A stretch of DNA of 64,000 bases from Pocillopora verrucosa (taxonomy: Eukaryota; Cnidaria; Anthozoa; Scleractinia; Pocilloporidae): assembly GCF_036669915.1 (NCBI RefSeq), contig NC_089325.1, forward strand, positions 11,491,231 to 11,555,230, read 5' to 3'. The notes under the pieces are model-generated. The model saw only the letters and a program-made list of their open reading frames with translations. It was not told where the DNA came from and did not search any database. Both the position numbers and the translations under genes were made by a program. This document shows, one piece after another, positions 43,461 through 54,704 of this stretch (positions are counted from its first letter, which is position 1; each line of letters opens with the position of its first letter).

Positions 43461-46400
43461 TTACTGCATGTGACTGCACAGACTTAAACATCTAACAGGC
43501 TGGTTTAAATAAAGATCGCTAGAATTTGTTTCGATTGCATTAGTTTCTTGAACTTCATCACTATGCATGTCAACATCACTGTTCTTAGCAGAGAGACAAC
43601 TGCTGTAACTTGTGCTTTTGAAATGTTCATCATTTACATGCCCATTCTGAAAACTATTTGTACTGTCTATCCATTGATTTTCATCATTTGAAATGTGCAG
43701 ATTGTGATTTACAGCATTTGGACCAAGTTCCTCAAGATGATCGAAATATTCCACAACACCTACAATTGACATTAAAATAATACTTGTTAAAATGTCTTAA
43801 AGCAGTAACATGTTTTTTTTTCCTAATTCTTTGATCCCTAGGCTTACAATTTCTCTTTAGAATATCAAGCCTGAATCAAACATTAATGGTCATGAAAATG
43901 AAGGAATTGATCACCATTGATTGTTGAACAAATTCTCCTTCTCAGCATGTTCGGAAATGTATAGAGAACAGTATGGAGAATATGCATACTGACAGGTGTA
44001 AAAAAAGGTAAGCCTTAAGATCTCAGAAAATAGCTAACTCACCCAACAAAGTCTTTTTAGAATAGGGATAGTCCTGCGAGGCAATACCCACCATTCCTGG
44101 GTCTTTTTGCTTGCTCTGTGTAGTCTCCATCGTCAAGTAATCTTTTACTTTTTCTCTGGCTTGACACTGGAATTTAAGTAAGATAATTCACCATTCATGA
44201 AGAAATAAATGGGCAAAAATGTTGTTATATATGCAAACCTACCATTAATAAAAACTTTAAAGATACACAATTAATTGAAAACTGAGGTAACAATTTTTGG
44301 CAAAAAAAATGATTCCCACAAAAACTACATGTATTTCAAATTACAAGAAAGTATCTCTGGTCTACAATTGGCCTTACCCAAGGAGTGCTCTGTATATATG
44401 GAATTTAAAAATCTAGCAAAAACTGTGCTTGCTCTCCTATATAGATTGTGACTAACAGATCATTATCACTAAGGTATGACCGGCTAAGAAAATATTCACC
44501 TGTAGCACAGCTGTGATTTCTCAAGAACTGAACACTTTGTTCATAGCCAAGTGAGGAAGCAAGGTCACAGGGTGTTTGCCGGTACAAGTTGAAAGTACTG
44601 AAAGACAACAGAGGTTGGTTACGATCCCTTTTCAAAGAACACTGTCTCATACTGTACCTTTAAGCTCAGAGGTGTGATTAACAAGTAAATTAATCTACAA
44701 TTAAAGTACATTCCTCAGCAGAAAGGTGATAAGAATAGAACAGGAAGTCAAGTAATATCTTGACAACTATAAACACCAAAAAGAATTGGAGTTCAATGGG
44801 TGAAGAGGTGAAGGGGTGACTTACTCAAATAATACACTTCAGAAGTTTGAAAGTCAAGTTAAATTGTTGTATTGTTTTGAATACCTTAAGGGAGTTCCAA
44901 ATTCCTGTAACAACCTCAAACATTGAATGCTTCCACAGCGAGCAGCCTTGTGCACTGCAGTATCTCCAAGACTATCCTACAGCATTGAAATCAGTGAAGT
45001 TAGGAATCCAATAACTTACTTCAGGGTGAAAATGAAGTTCAATAGGCAGAATATAGTAGGAAATTTCAATAAATAATCTTACCTGCTTCTGTCCAGAAGA
45101 CCCATTTTCCAGCAGCCATTGGAGTACATCCACATGACCAGCAAAGGCTGCAAGGTGAGCTGCAGACTGTTCAAATCTCCCTTCAGTTATATCAATGTTT
45201 AATCCACACTCAACAAGGCGCTTCACACATTCAACCTAAATATAAAAATCTTTTACTTAACTATTGGTTGAGTCATACACATTTTTGTGATTAGAAATTC
45301 GAGAATTTTGTCAGCCTTTTGACCAAACTGCTTTTTCTCTTTTTTTCATCTCCTGAGTAAAGGCCATCAGTATAACCATATCGCCTGAGAAGGATAGAAG
45401 TAGTCAAGGGTTTTGACATAGAAAATTTGCCAACTTTTCTTATGTTGCTTTATAGTAACTTTTTACTTTAAATCAACAAACTTACAAAGATATCACCCTG
45501 GTAGTAACCCTTTACACCTTTACATCAGTATGCATATTCTCCAAAATGTTTTCTATTCATTTCTTAAGGCACTAACTAGGAGATTTTGTTCCACAATCAA
45601 GAGCTAATTAAGTTGATGATGACTTCCTAAATTCTAGTGACTTATGTTTGATTCAGAAATGTCCATCTGTTTTTAAGAAATAATCAAAGAGACACTGGAC
45701 TAGCCCTTAAGTCCTGATCAATTCTAATTACTGATTGACAATGAATTCCTTATTTCAAAGTTAAGGTTAGACCTACCATAACAGTTAACAACACTCAGCA
45801 ACAGAACAAAAAACTTTGTTAACAACTGTAACACCCAAAAACTGCAGAAAATTATTATTATGACTCCATAGACAATTCTTAAACATATATTTTATCCATG
45901 AAGAATTGTCTGTCCCAAGAAATAATATGGTGGTGAATGGAGAATGAGTCAATAACTGCCATAGTGGATAACAATGATGTACAACGAGAAGTGTTTAAAC
46001 TTTCTTCAGTGTTCATTGAAAAACAAAAAAACCAAGTCAAACACTGGGTAACTAACTTAGAATTAACTTGCAGTTCAAAATTTCTGCCTCAAAAAACAAA
46101 ACTGTAGACAATTTACATTTTCGTAAGTCCTTTAAAGCGTTATTCATTCATGTAATACATGCATAAGTGATCTAAATCTTTGTCTGTTAAAATATGAAAC
46201 CAATTCAAAAACAGTAAGTATCTTTAGAAAAATCGAGGGTTATTTTCGCGTTTCATGGTCAGACTACAGAAACGGGTAAAACCGTCCTACAGTAGAAAAG
46301 TTTTGTAAAGAAAGCTCCAGGCCTCATTCTGAAGAGTTTCCTGTTTTGACTAGAGTTAAATTGAACAACAAAATTCCTATAGTTTTCAAAATTTTTGTGA

Positions 46401-47436
46401 TAATCACATTTGACTCTATCCAAGAATTGAATACTCTAGAGACAAACTTAGTATTACCCAGTGTCCAAATTTAGTAACTTTTCAAAGTTAACTGCGTTGG
46501 TACCTAACTAAAACATTTCGAACTAATGATCAACATCACGGCAACCGAGATTTCATTCAAAAGGATGTCATCACGTATATATTAGTCTGTAAACTACACG
46601 GAAATTCGTTTGGCGAAAATTTTTTAATTCTTCCTCTCTTTTCACAAGGTGAATGCGCCGTAAATTTCATCACATCGCGGTGCTATGAAAGGGAAGTGTT
46701 TGGAGATTACGTAAATGGCTGAAGTGTGTTTTTCACAAAAGCAGTAATATACCAATAAAAAGTCACGACAGACAAACTCTCGATATATTGAGCACAAAGA
46801 TGAGAACGAAGACACTCTGGCGTCTGAACTGTATTTCAGTGTTAACAGTAAAGCGGAAATGTATAAAAAATGATCAATGTTGTTGCTACCTTGCTTGTAT
46901 TTGGGGTTAGTTATTAGCAACCGACACTGGAGATCATGTGGACGATATTGCAATAAGAACTCTTGAGAGTTCACTTATTAGAAACAGCACAGCTTTCTTG
47001 ATGTTACCAGCCCAGCTTAGACAAAAGTAAGAGTAGGATACAAAAACAAACTTCTAATCACTGTAGAATGACCAATCAGTTATTCTTTTGGAGACTAGAA
47101 AGTGAAACGGACTGACTTTTCGATCTGGAATAAATTACGGAAAATGTGTCTCAAAAGTGTTTGAAAAATTCAGGGTGAACTATCCTTAATTTTGAAGCTC
47201 ACCTTTCCAAAATAAGCTGCCCAGTGTATAGGTGTCCACATAAGGAATTGATCCTGAGCATTAATTGAGTGAAAAACTGCTAACCTATCTCCTTGGATGG
47301 TCAAATAGGTCAAACTAAGAATATCGCCATCTCGACAAGCTCTGTGTACTGGAGGAAGCGGGTATTCCGACCAAGGGCAGCGCAAAATACACTCGTTGAG
47401 CTGTTGTTTTGTTTGAAAACCACACTCAGCTCCCAT
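43461..47436 (-). CDS. ANKRD10: ANKRD10-like ankyrin repeat protein (complete, 6 exons)
   Basis: Exons in transcript order: 47436-47203, 45235-45083, 44976-44885, 44597-44500, 44166-44092, 43759-43461; 951 nt (316 aa), phase closing at each junction. Ankyrin repeats fill residues about 28-185: PPVHRACRDGDILSL, TPIHWAAYFGK, SAAHLAAFAGHVDVLQWLL, TAVHKAARCGSIQCLRLL and TPCDLASSLGYEQSVQFL. A basic nuclear-signal-like patch follows (RKSKRLL and KRPRN, about 197-217), then an acidic Ser/Asn-rich tail. Order and wording match vertebrate ANKRD10 (for example HRACRDGD and TPxHWAAxFGK), which is nuclear and poorly characterised. ATG 47436 is preferred because it gives a short leader like the vertebrate protein; the frame is open further upstream. 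Exon 5 was found by phase and by its RK-rich match. Head-to-head with Jupiter; a dead copy is at 37917-39387. Confidence 0.88.
43823..44009 (+). mobile_element. MITE family A copy, degraded (ANKRD10 intron 5)
   Basis: It contains GAATCAAACATTAATGGTCA and TATGGAGAATATGCATACTG. A partial counterpart lies in the pseudogene (38280-38352), so it predates that duplication. Confidence 0.55.
45507..45662 (-). mobile_element. MITE family A copy, degraded (ANKRD10 intron 1)
   Basis: AACCCTTTACACCTTTACAT at one end, GCATATTCTCCAAAATGTTT internally, and a worn far end. Confidence 0.55.
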
Positions 47437-47836
47437 ATTCAACTTTTGAGACTTCAAATTAAGCGCAAAAACGAAGCAAATGTGGAGAGTGAGAGTTGAA
47501 ACTGGAAGCAAAATAAAATTTGAACACTTTACCATAAATCCCGCCGCATAGAGAAACCCTGCCGACCATGCGGTGAGACAAAATTCAATCTCGTTACGAG
47601 AAGCCAATCAGACAGCGGCAATATTCTCAGTAAACCAATCAGAGCAGAGGAGGAAAGGAGAACCATTTGAAAATTTTTAGTTGGATTGTGTACATCCGGG
47701 AACTTTTTGTTTTGATTATCGTTACTTCCTGTCATAAATTTTGTATCGCCGGCCGAAGCGCAGTTGAATTTAGGAGGGAGTTTTCAAACGGCTTTACCGG
47801 AGAGCGCCAAAGCTCAGACGTTTGACCAAACTAACC
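47437..47836. promoter_or_regulatory. Divergent promoter ANKRD10 / Jupiter
   Basis: 400 bp separate the two ATGs. It is locally more GC-rich than its surroundings, with CGGCCGAAGCGCAG and TTACCGGAGAGCGCC near the Jupiter side. The same stretch is preserved in the dead copy (39388-39733), with CGTCCGGCCGAAGTGCAG. Confidence 0.55.
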
Positions 47837-50800
47837 ATGGCGAGCTGCGATAACACAGTCGGAATAACGGACTCGACCAATATATCCACGAAGTAAGTTA
47901 TCTTCAGCTTTTTCAAACGGTTTTCTACGAAGCAGACCTGTTCTTCTCCGCGTACGAAATGTCCTTTTTGCTTGTTTTGACCTTTGTGTATTGTCTTCTC
48001 TCTGTTTAACAGATTCAAGCAAAGGTTCTTTTTATTTACCAGACATTGTTAATGTTTTGGATATTAGTTTGAAGGAGTATTAATTGTCAAAGTATGTTTA
48101 CTTTTTCCTTTGCTTGTTCGATTTCTCGCTCGGGTACATTTGGTGTGTAGTTTATGTAAATTCAATTTGTCATTGTGACGAAGAACTCTTAAGAAGCGTT
48201 GAATTCTGAGATTGTGTGGCACTTGCTAGCTCGATAAAACACTCAAAATATATCTTAAATACACATTCAGCTCGTGGATGCTTCAAATTTTGGATTAAGT
48301 AGATGTATTTATACGGAAAACCTTGCCGCGTTTTCTTTGCATACATGCTGTTTCTTCATAATACAACTTGAATAGAGCGATTTATTCTGCCGCTGGAAAA
48401 ATAGATCTGTTTGATTCTTCGAAGTAAAACAGTACGCCCCATTTAGGTATGGTTGAAGGAAACTCTATCGTCTTCGTGTCTTCTCCTTTTTCCTTTTGAA
48501 CGCCTGCAATATAGAAAGCATTTTTTTTACCGCGTGTATTTGAAAGGCCGATCCACGAAGCCATAAATTATTAAAAGCCTCGAAGGCAAATTTTGACATC
48601 TCACAAGTTTTGCTTGGCATCACGCTGAAATATAGTCAGTAATTGTGTTATCTGTCGCTGCAAAAAGCTGTTAGGTGTAAATAAATTTATGGGCTAAGAT
48701 CGTTCGGATTATGATTTGTACAAGGCAAACATCTCTTACAATCAAGCGTAAAGGTGATGAAAGCGAAAGTTGCCATTGATTTGTAAATTTGAATTAAAAT
48801 GGATGGCATTTGAAGACATTCATCTGCTTATCAGTAGACGTCTTTCACGATGTTGCCTTCTCAAGATCCGAAAAATTTGAAAGCTTTAACTCGGTGGACT
48901 ATCCAAAACCTTCAGTGAAACACGATAGCACCGAATAGTTTCCTTGATTCGCTTTAATCACACTATATCAATTTATGACAATCAAGTTTCTTCCACCATA
49001 AGCAAATGCAAATTCGTTGCTGTTCGTTTCAATAAAAATAACACAATGGAGTGTTGTATACCTGTTAAGGTTATGTCATATAAAGTTTGGCCTTTTCATA
49101 ACATCACGTAAAAACACTGAATACTTATTTGAGAGGAAAATGAGAAGGGCATACTAAAAGATTAATCCCTATCCTGTTTACTCTGCAAATAAAATCTTTC
49201 AACTCCTTAATTACAAAAAGTAAATGTTCACATTTCATCGCCCATGAAACATCCAACTTTTAATGAAACTGACAATGAGGTAAACACAATCAATTTCTAC
49301 TGCAAACATAGCATTGTTTCATTGGTATTACTCTATAAGTTAGCAGTGTTTCTTACTTCAAAATTGCTGTAGCAATAGTGCTGTTTTCTTAAAATCGTGC
49401 TGTTCATCGAAAATGATGTTATTTCTGTGTTGTTTCCATAGTCTGATGAGCGGGTCAGCTCAAAATAGTGTCTGTCCCTCTAATTATGTTGATCTAGAGG
49501 GGTCTTCTGATATTGTTTCTTGATTGTGTTTTATCTAGGAAATTCGCTCTTGAGTTCAAGTTTCAATATTATGTTTGATATTGTCAGTGGATTTACAAGT
49601 TATTTACAATCAAAGTTAACTTGATAGGTACTTTAAAAGCCTCGTAAAAGGCAGTCACTATATGAATAATTATCACAACATATTGGGCAAAATATCTTCA
49701 TTTGCGATTAGGTTAGATTGATGAGGGATACTATGCACTATTTTAAACTACTGTTAGATGAATGGTGATAGCAAAGTAATGGAAATTCTGTTTTCAAACA
49801 TGTAGGTGTCAAGTATTTATCACTGTTCTTTTATTTTAAACCAATTTTTGATCATGAGGTGTGAAATTTCAATTTTCACGGCTTTTAGAAGTGCTTGGCT
49901 GTGTAATGTTCTCTAACAGTGACACCTATTTTAAGAGTAGTCACAGGATAAGCAGGCTTTTCTTGACCTTTGTGGTTTTCAAACTTTTGTTTATAAGATC
50001 TCATGGGAGACCTCTGCAGGCTCCTCAGGAATTTGCTAACCCAACATTTTCAGTTTTGCTTAAGTTTGTTTTGTTTTATTTTTTTTTCATTGCTGATTAT
50101 ATTTTTATTTTGTATATAACTTTCAAAATATTTGGTGTTTCAAACCTCCCTTTTGCCTGCATCACATAGATATGGTTTTTCATGTTCTCTATAGGTCGGT
50201 CAGAAATGCTCTACAAATTAGCTTGGTGAAACTGAAAATTAATGAGGCAATTTTTGCTTCACTAAACATGATTTTGTGAACAAGTTCATTTTAGAATACA
50301 AGAGAGTATTTCCTGTTGGGTAGAAGTAATCGGGGCTGTGCTCTGGCAATGCTCTGTGGTCCCTAGCACCTAATTTTGCTCTTGGGCGACTAGAGATTCT
50401 TTTTTTTTTGCTTTTTCTTTAAAAAAGCATAAGCTTGGCACCCTGGATTCCACCATTTCAGAGCTCTGGGCTCCCTTTTATTTTTCTCAGAGCACAGCCT
50501 TGATAATTGTTTTGAAAATTAAGTAAAATGAATCAGTCCATATGAAGTAGCGATTCAATAAAAAATGAGGCAGAAAGTTTGCAATTATTTCATTCACCCA
50601 GACCTTGGAGAGAACCTAGTGTGAAATATTGCCAGAAGTTAGTGGGCACACACAAATTGACATTTGGAAATTTAAAATCAATTGGATTTTGTATTAAAAC
50701 TTTAATCACAATACAGACTGGTTACTAAGCAATTCATTGTAATACTGTAAGTTATGTGCAATCAAATAAATCAATAAGGTTTATTTTATTATTCTTACAA

Positions 50801-51266
50801 CAGAGTTCTTGCACCTCCTGGTGGGAAAACATCCATCAGTTTGTTTGGTGGTGATGCACCTGAACCACCTGCTCCTAAGAAGGAGGTAAATGCCTGCCAA
50901 GCAGCTCGAAACAAATCCAATGTCTTTGCATCAGATGGTCCTGCTCCTGCTCCTGACACAGCAGCTGCTCACCATAAGCAAAGTCAACAAAGAAGGCAAC
51001 ATTCCAGTGTGTTTGGTGAGTCAAGCCAACCTGCACCAGTGGCTCAACCTTTTGAGCCTGAGCCGCGAAAGCCTCACTCAGTGAATCCTCACCAGGAGGC
51101 ACGGCAAAAATCTTCACTTTTTAAGGAGCCTACAGAACCAGCCAAACCTCCCCCACCAAGGAAAGGCAGTGACATCATTGCAGGACGCGGCCAAGATGAA
51201 CCAGCTCATACATCAGTGAAAGTGCATGCTCCTCCTGGTGGAGTTTCTCACATCTCTTTTGGTTAA
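47837..51266 (+). CDS. Jupiter microtubule-associated / HN1-like protein (2 exons)
   Basis: Exons 47837-47892 and 50804-51266 give 172 residues with continuous phase (AA + A = Lys19). The protein is short, polar and mostly disordered. It carries the family's repeated motif: KVLAPPGGKTSISLFG at the N-terminus and KVHAPPGGVSHISFG at the extreme C-terminus. Between these are two N-x-x-Q-A/E-A-R-x-K-S-x-x-F motifs (NACQAARNKSNVFA and NPHQEARQKSSLF). HN1/JPT proteins (about 150-190 aa) and Drosophila Jupiter share the PPGG-S-x-x-x-F/G pattern and associate with microtubules or signalling adaptors. JPT1 versus JPT2 orthology cannot be assigned. The single intron is 2.9 kb. A dead exon 1 is at 39734. 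Confidence 0.85.
48775..50803. other. Jupiter intron 1, unique part
   Basis: No exon or repeat of known family was recognised between the duplicated stretch and exon 2. An open frame at 49861-50169 is hydrophobic and A/T-driven, without splice or motif support. Confidence 0.4.
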
Positions 51267-51533
51267 TTTTCTATTCATTTAAGACACATTATTTTTTATC
51301 TTCATTCTTATTTTGTTACCATTAGTCCAGTGTACTCAGTGTTCCAATGCCCGATTCATGGTTAAATCAAAACTGTAAAATTGAAATTCATGGTCATTGT
51401 TAAGGAAACAAGGCATTTCTTTAAAAGAAGCACTTCTCTTCTCATGCAATTTTTGTCACAACAGCTCCTATCTTTTAAGTTAAGTGTAAGTATTTAAGTA
51501 TTGTATGTTTTCTTCTCATCTTCTCAATTTCTT

Positions 51534-51741
51534 ATCCCTTTCACTCTCAAGATCTGATTAGTAATTCTCCTTACTATCTGCCATACAATTCTTATGATGT
51601 TAGTTTAGAGAATTTGGTATTGGATCAACTAATAATCCCATGATCGATATTCTTCTCTATTCTCATCACCTGCCTGCTTGATATTGTATTGATATTGTAA
51701 GGAGAAATTCTGTCTTGGTCACTTGTGGGAGTGAAAGGGTT
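51534..51741 (-). mobile_element. MITE family B copy, best-preserved
   Basis: 208 bp. The ends are ATCCCTTTCACTCTCAAGAT and TGTGGGAGTGAAAGGGTT, a good terminal inverted repeat. Internal blocks are ATTCTTATGATGTTAGTT and GATATTGTAAGGAGAAATTC. It lies in the Jupiter 3' flank. Confidence 0.75.
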
Positions 51742-52380
51742 AAAGCATGTTTCTCAAGTTACTTTCAAATTTTTTTTCACCCAAGGTAAAAATTACCCCC
51801 TGGGCACTCATTTCTTTTCATTTGTTTGTAAATTATTGTTAATATCATTGTCTTTGTGAAGGGGCATTTTTTAACTTAACAATTTTAAGTACTTAGGTCA
51901 AGTATTACCTGCTGATGTTCTGTCATGTAGGGTATAATTTATTGCAGAGTTAAGGGAAGATTCAACATTCAGAAATTAAATTTTACTGAGCAATATTATG
52001 TGTGTAAAACTGTTGAACTTTGAGGCATTAAGATCATATAATTTTTGCTGACAACATATGGTGTCATTCTTAATATGTTGTTTCCTCTTGATAATGTTAT
52101 GTCAACAGTGTGTTATACTTAGCAGGTACAACTGACTTATGCCTAAAGGGGACTCGTGCTTTGTAGCAACCTTCGTTAAAAAACTTAGAAGTGCCCCATT
52201 TTCTGAGAGCCTGCTTACATTTTTATGCAAATCACACCTCCAAAATATCATGTTGAGGTGAACTGTACACTTAGTAGAGAGCAGTTCTTAAGTTTGAGTG
52301 TCTTTAGACTTACCTAATTAAAGTGTTATTTAGTTGTGTATAGGTGCCATAAGTCTGTTAGCCCTTTGCGATCTTAAATA

Positions 52381-52821
52381 CAGTAGAACCATGCTAACTT
52401 GAAGTAGATGAACTGAAACAAAATTTTGTTTTTGCCTATATTTGACCCCAGTTTTCAGTCATTTACTCTCAACTAACTAAACTTTGGTTAACCTGAACTA
52501 ATTTTACTCTCCCTATGCCCAGATTTACCCTGATAACTTGAACTTTAGTCAAAATGATGGTCATAATTGTCAAACCTCCCAAACTGTAATACATCTGGCT
52601 AAACTTCTCTAACCTAACATTCTTATAAAAAAGCTCTTACAAAACAAACTAAACATTTCAAAATGATTTTTAATTGTGCAATAATGATAAAAACACGATT
52701 CCTAATTACTTATTAACTGGATAATTTAAAATTAACCAGAAAAAATCAAATCCCCTCAGGCTTGAACAGTTTGAAATATTTTCTGTTTCCCTCAGGAGTT
52801 TGAGTCAGTGTGGTTGTACTG
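52381..52821. mobile_element. Second pogo/Tigger-like MITE
   Basis: 441 bp flanked by TA. The ends CAGTAGAACCATGCTAAC and, inverted, CAGTACAACCACACTGAC form a terminal repeat starting CAGTA-AACCA. The interior holds several AACTTGAACT/AACCTGAACT motifs. Non-coding; related in style to 40461-40995 but a different family. Confidence 0.65.
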
Positions 52822-54665
52822 TATGTATTTAGCAAAGTAAGAGGTAACAGTTACAATTAATATTTTAAACCAGAAAAACATAACCATTTCAGTTATAGCT
52901 ACTTAAGTGTAGTTTTAGTATCTAATCTTTGGGTTTTAAGAAAAAACTTTCCCACTAGGCAATTGGTAGCACAACTCCATTCAAGGTGGCATGGTGGATA
53001 TCGGATTGTATGAAGCTGTAAACCTTATGCTTGCCTATTGGAAGAAATGTGCATTCAGCTTTTTGTGTAGATTTGTTACTCGTTTGCTTGTGTGTAATAT
53101 ATTTAGGTGAACAACATCAGTAATTGTTTCGTGTTATGACAACATTAAATGAAGGACACTCAGTGACTTTTGTACCTTTTTTTTTTAATTATGTGAAGCG
53201 AAGTGAATCTGTAATCTTTATGTGGCATGGCTCATCAGCAATCCTAGATTAGTAGTGTGTGAAAGCTGTATGCTTTCACGACAGCTTAACGTAGTCTCCT
53301 TTGCAGAATGTCTGGTGTGTGTAGAGTTACCTTCAATACGAATATTGGGAAGAGCTGAAGGGAAAGGCGACTCTACATGCAGGGCATTGGATATCATGCA
53401 ACACTCCCTCAAAAGAATTAGTTTTCATCAGTGGCTTGTTTTGAGGGGAGCATTGTGTGACATACTAAGACACAGCTGCGGAAAAGCCTTTACCAAATCT
53501 GGATCCACTGATCTTCGCCAAAGTCTCGGCAAATGTTATCTGCCCACTCTCTCCCGGCGCTATTTAGTTCATTGCATTAACAGAGTTTTGTTGATAAGCT
53601 CATTCGTATGCAGCCGAAATTCAATGGATTTTATTCTCGATCATGTTTTTCTGTAAGCCTCATGTACTGGGTCCGCTAATCTTGATAGGGGACTAGATTT
53701 TTGTAGTTACCCAAAAGCTTGGCATATCACAGTGATTGGGAAGGACAACAGTTACACCTCGTCAGTTTACCTTAACCTTGCTTCATATTACCTCATTTCC
53801 ATCTGGCAAAGCTATGTTGGGCACGGAGCAAGCCGTATACATCAATCATTATATGGTCATGCTTCTTCCACGCTGTTGTTGTCCCTAAAAATCATAATCA
53901 TCGTTGAAAATCCCTTCCTTTTATTAGCTGTGTTCGACATTTCCTACTCGAGTGCAACCGTTGTAAACCAAGTATGATTTTTAACCGCCTGCTGAGATGT
54001 CCACAATCGGACGGACCTGTTAAAATTCGGATGAGATCGTGTGAAATCGGACGAAATCGGATCAGCTAGACAGTCCTAAAATCATGTAGGATCGTGTACA
54101 ATTAATTGGAATCGTTTCAAGTTGATTGAAATCGTCTAAAATTGCACGGAAAGGTTTTGGAGGCTCCTGTTCGTGAAAGCACCGTCCAATATCACGCAAA
54201 TCTGCCCAAAATTGGACGGACCTGGGGCCCATTTCTTTAAGGTCCCTGTCCCTGTAACTTGACGGACCTGAGGCCATATTTTGACATCCAAATACAAAGA
54301 ATACAGAAGTAGGTTCTCACGTGCCAACAAGTCCATTTTGTTTCTCTATCTGATAGATTTATTGTTTATTTTTCAAACTTTAAAAACCCCAATCTTGAGT
54401 GGAAGCAGAACAACTTTACAGGCCTGTTAAGTTACTGGGGCCTTCGAGAAACGTGCTCGAGACAAAATTGAATTAGGGAACTCGAATTTAAGGAGTTTGT
54501 TCAATCAGCTTGATTTAGCCAGAAATGATTGAATTTGAATGTGTTATAAGAGTAGGAAACTCCATATCTTCCGGATGTTTAAGATTTCCGGGTCTCGTCT
54601 ACTGAAACAACAACTGAAGCAAAACCCTTAGGACTGGTAACTAGCCAGCTTATTGTTATGCTAAA
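52822..54665. other. Spacer between Jupiter and INPP4-like genes
   Basis: An open frame at 53222-53656 (144 codons, no motif, Met first) is the only long one; composition and lack of a recognisable fold make it a weak candidate at best. From 54003 to 54200 short degenerate repeats of AAATCGGACG / GGATCGTGT type occur. The promoter and 5' UTR of the INPP4-like gene should lie at the right end. Confidence 0.4.
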
Positions 54666-54701
54666 ATGGAGGATACCTCGAGCGAACCCGGATTTCCCTA
54701 A
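54666..54701 (+). promoter_or_regulatory. uORF before the INPP4-like start
   Basis: An 11-codon frame (ATG GAG GAT ... TAA) ends three bases before the proposed main ATG at 54705, in another frame. If both lie in one mRNA, main-frame translation depends on leaky scanning or reinitiation. Confidence 0.45.
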
Positions 54702-54704
54702 AAT

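Noticed and set aside
46642..46974. Minus-strand frame that could be an extra ANKRD10 exon
   Set aside because: It lies in intron 1, has no ankyrin motif, and ANKRD10 exons 1 and 2 join in phase without it.
49861..50169. Hydrophobic 102-codon frame in Jupiter intron 1
   Set aside because: It contains runs of Phe/Ile from A/T-rich DNA and has no splice or family support.
53222..53656. 144-codon frame downstream of Jupiter
   Set aside because: No recognisable motif, Cys/Ser/Leu-rich random-looking composition and no splice partners; kept only as a mention in the spacer.
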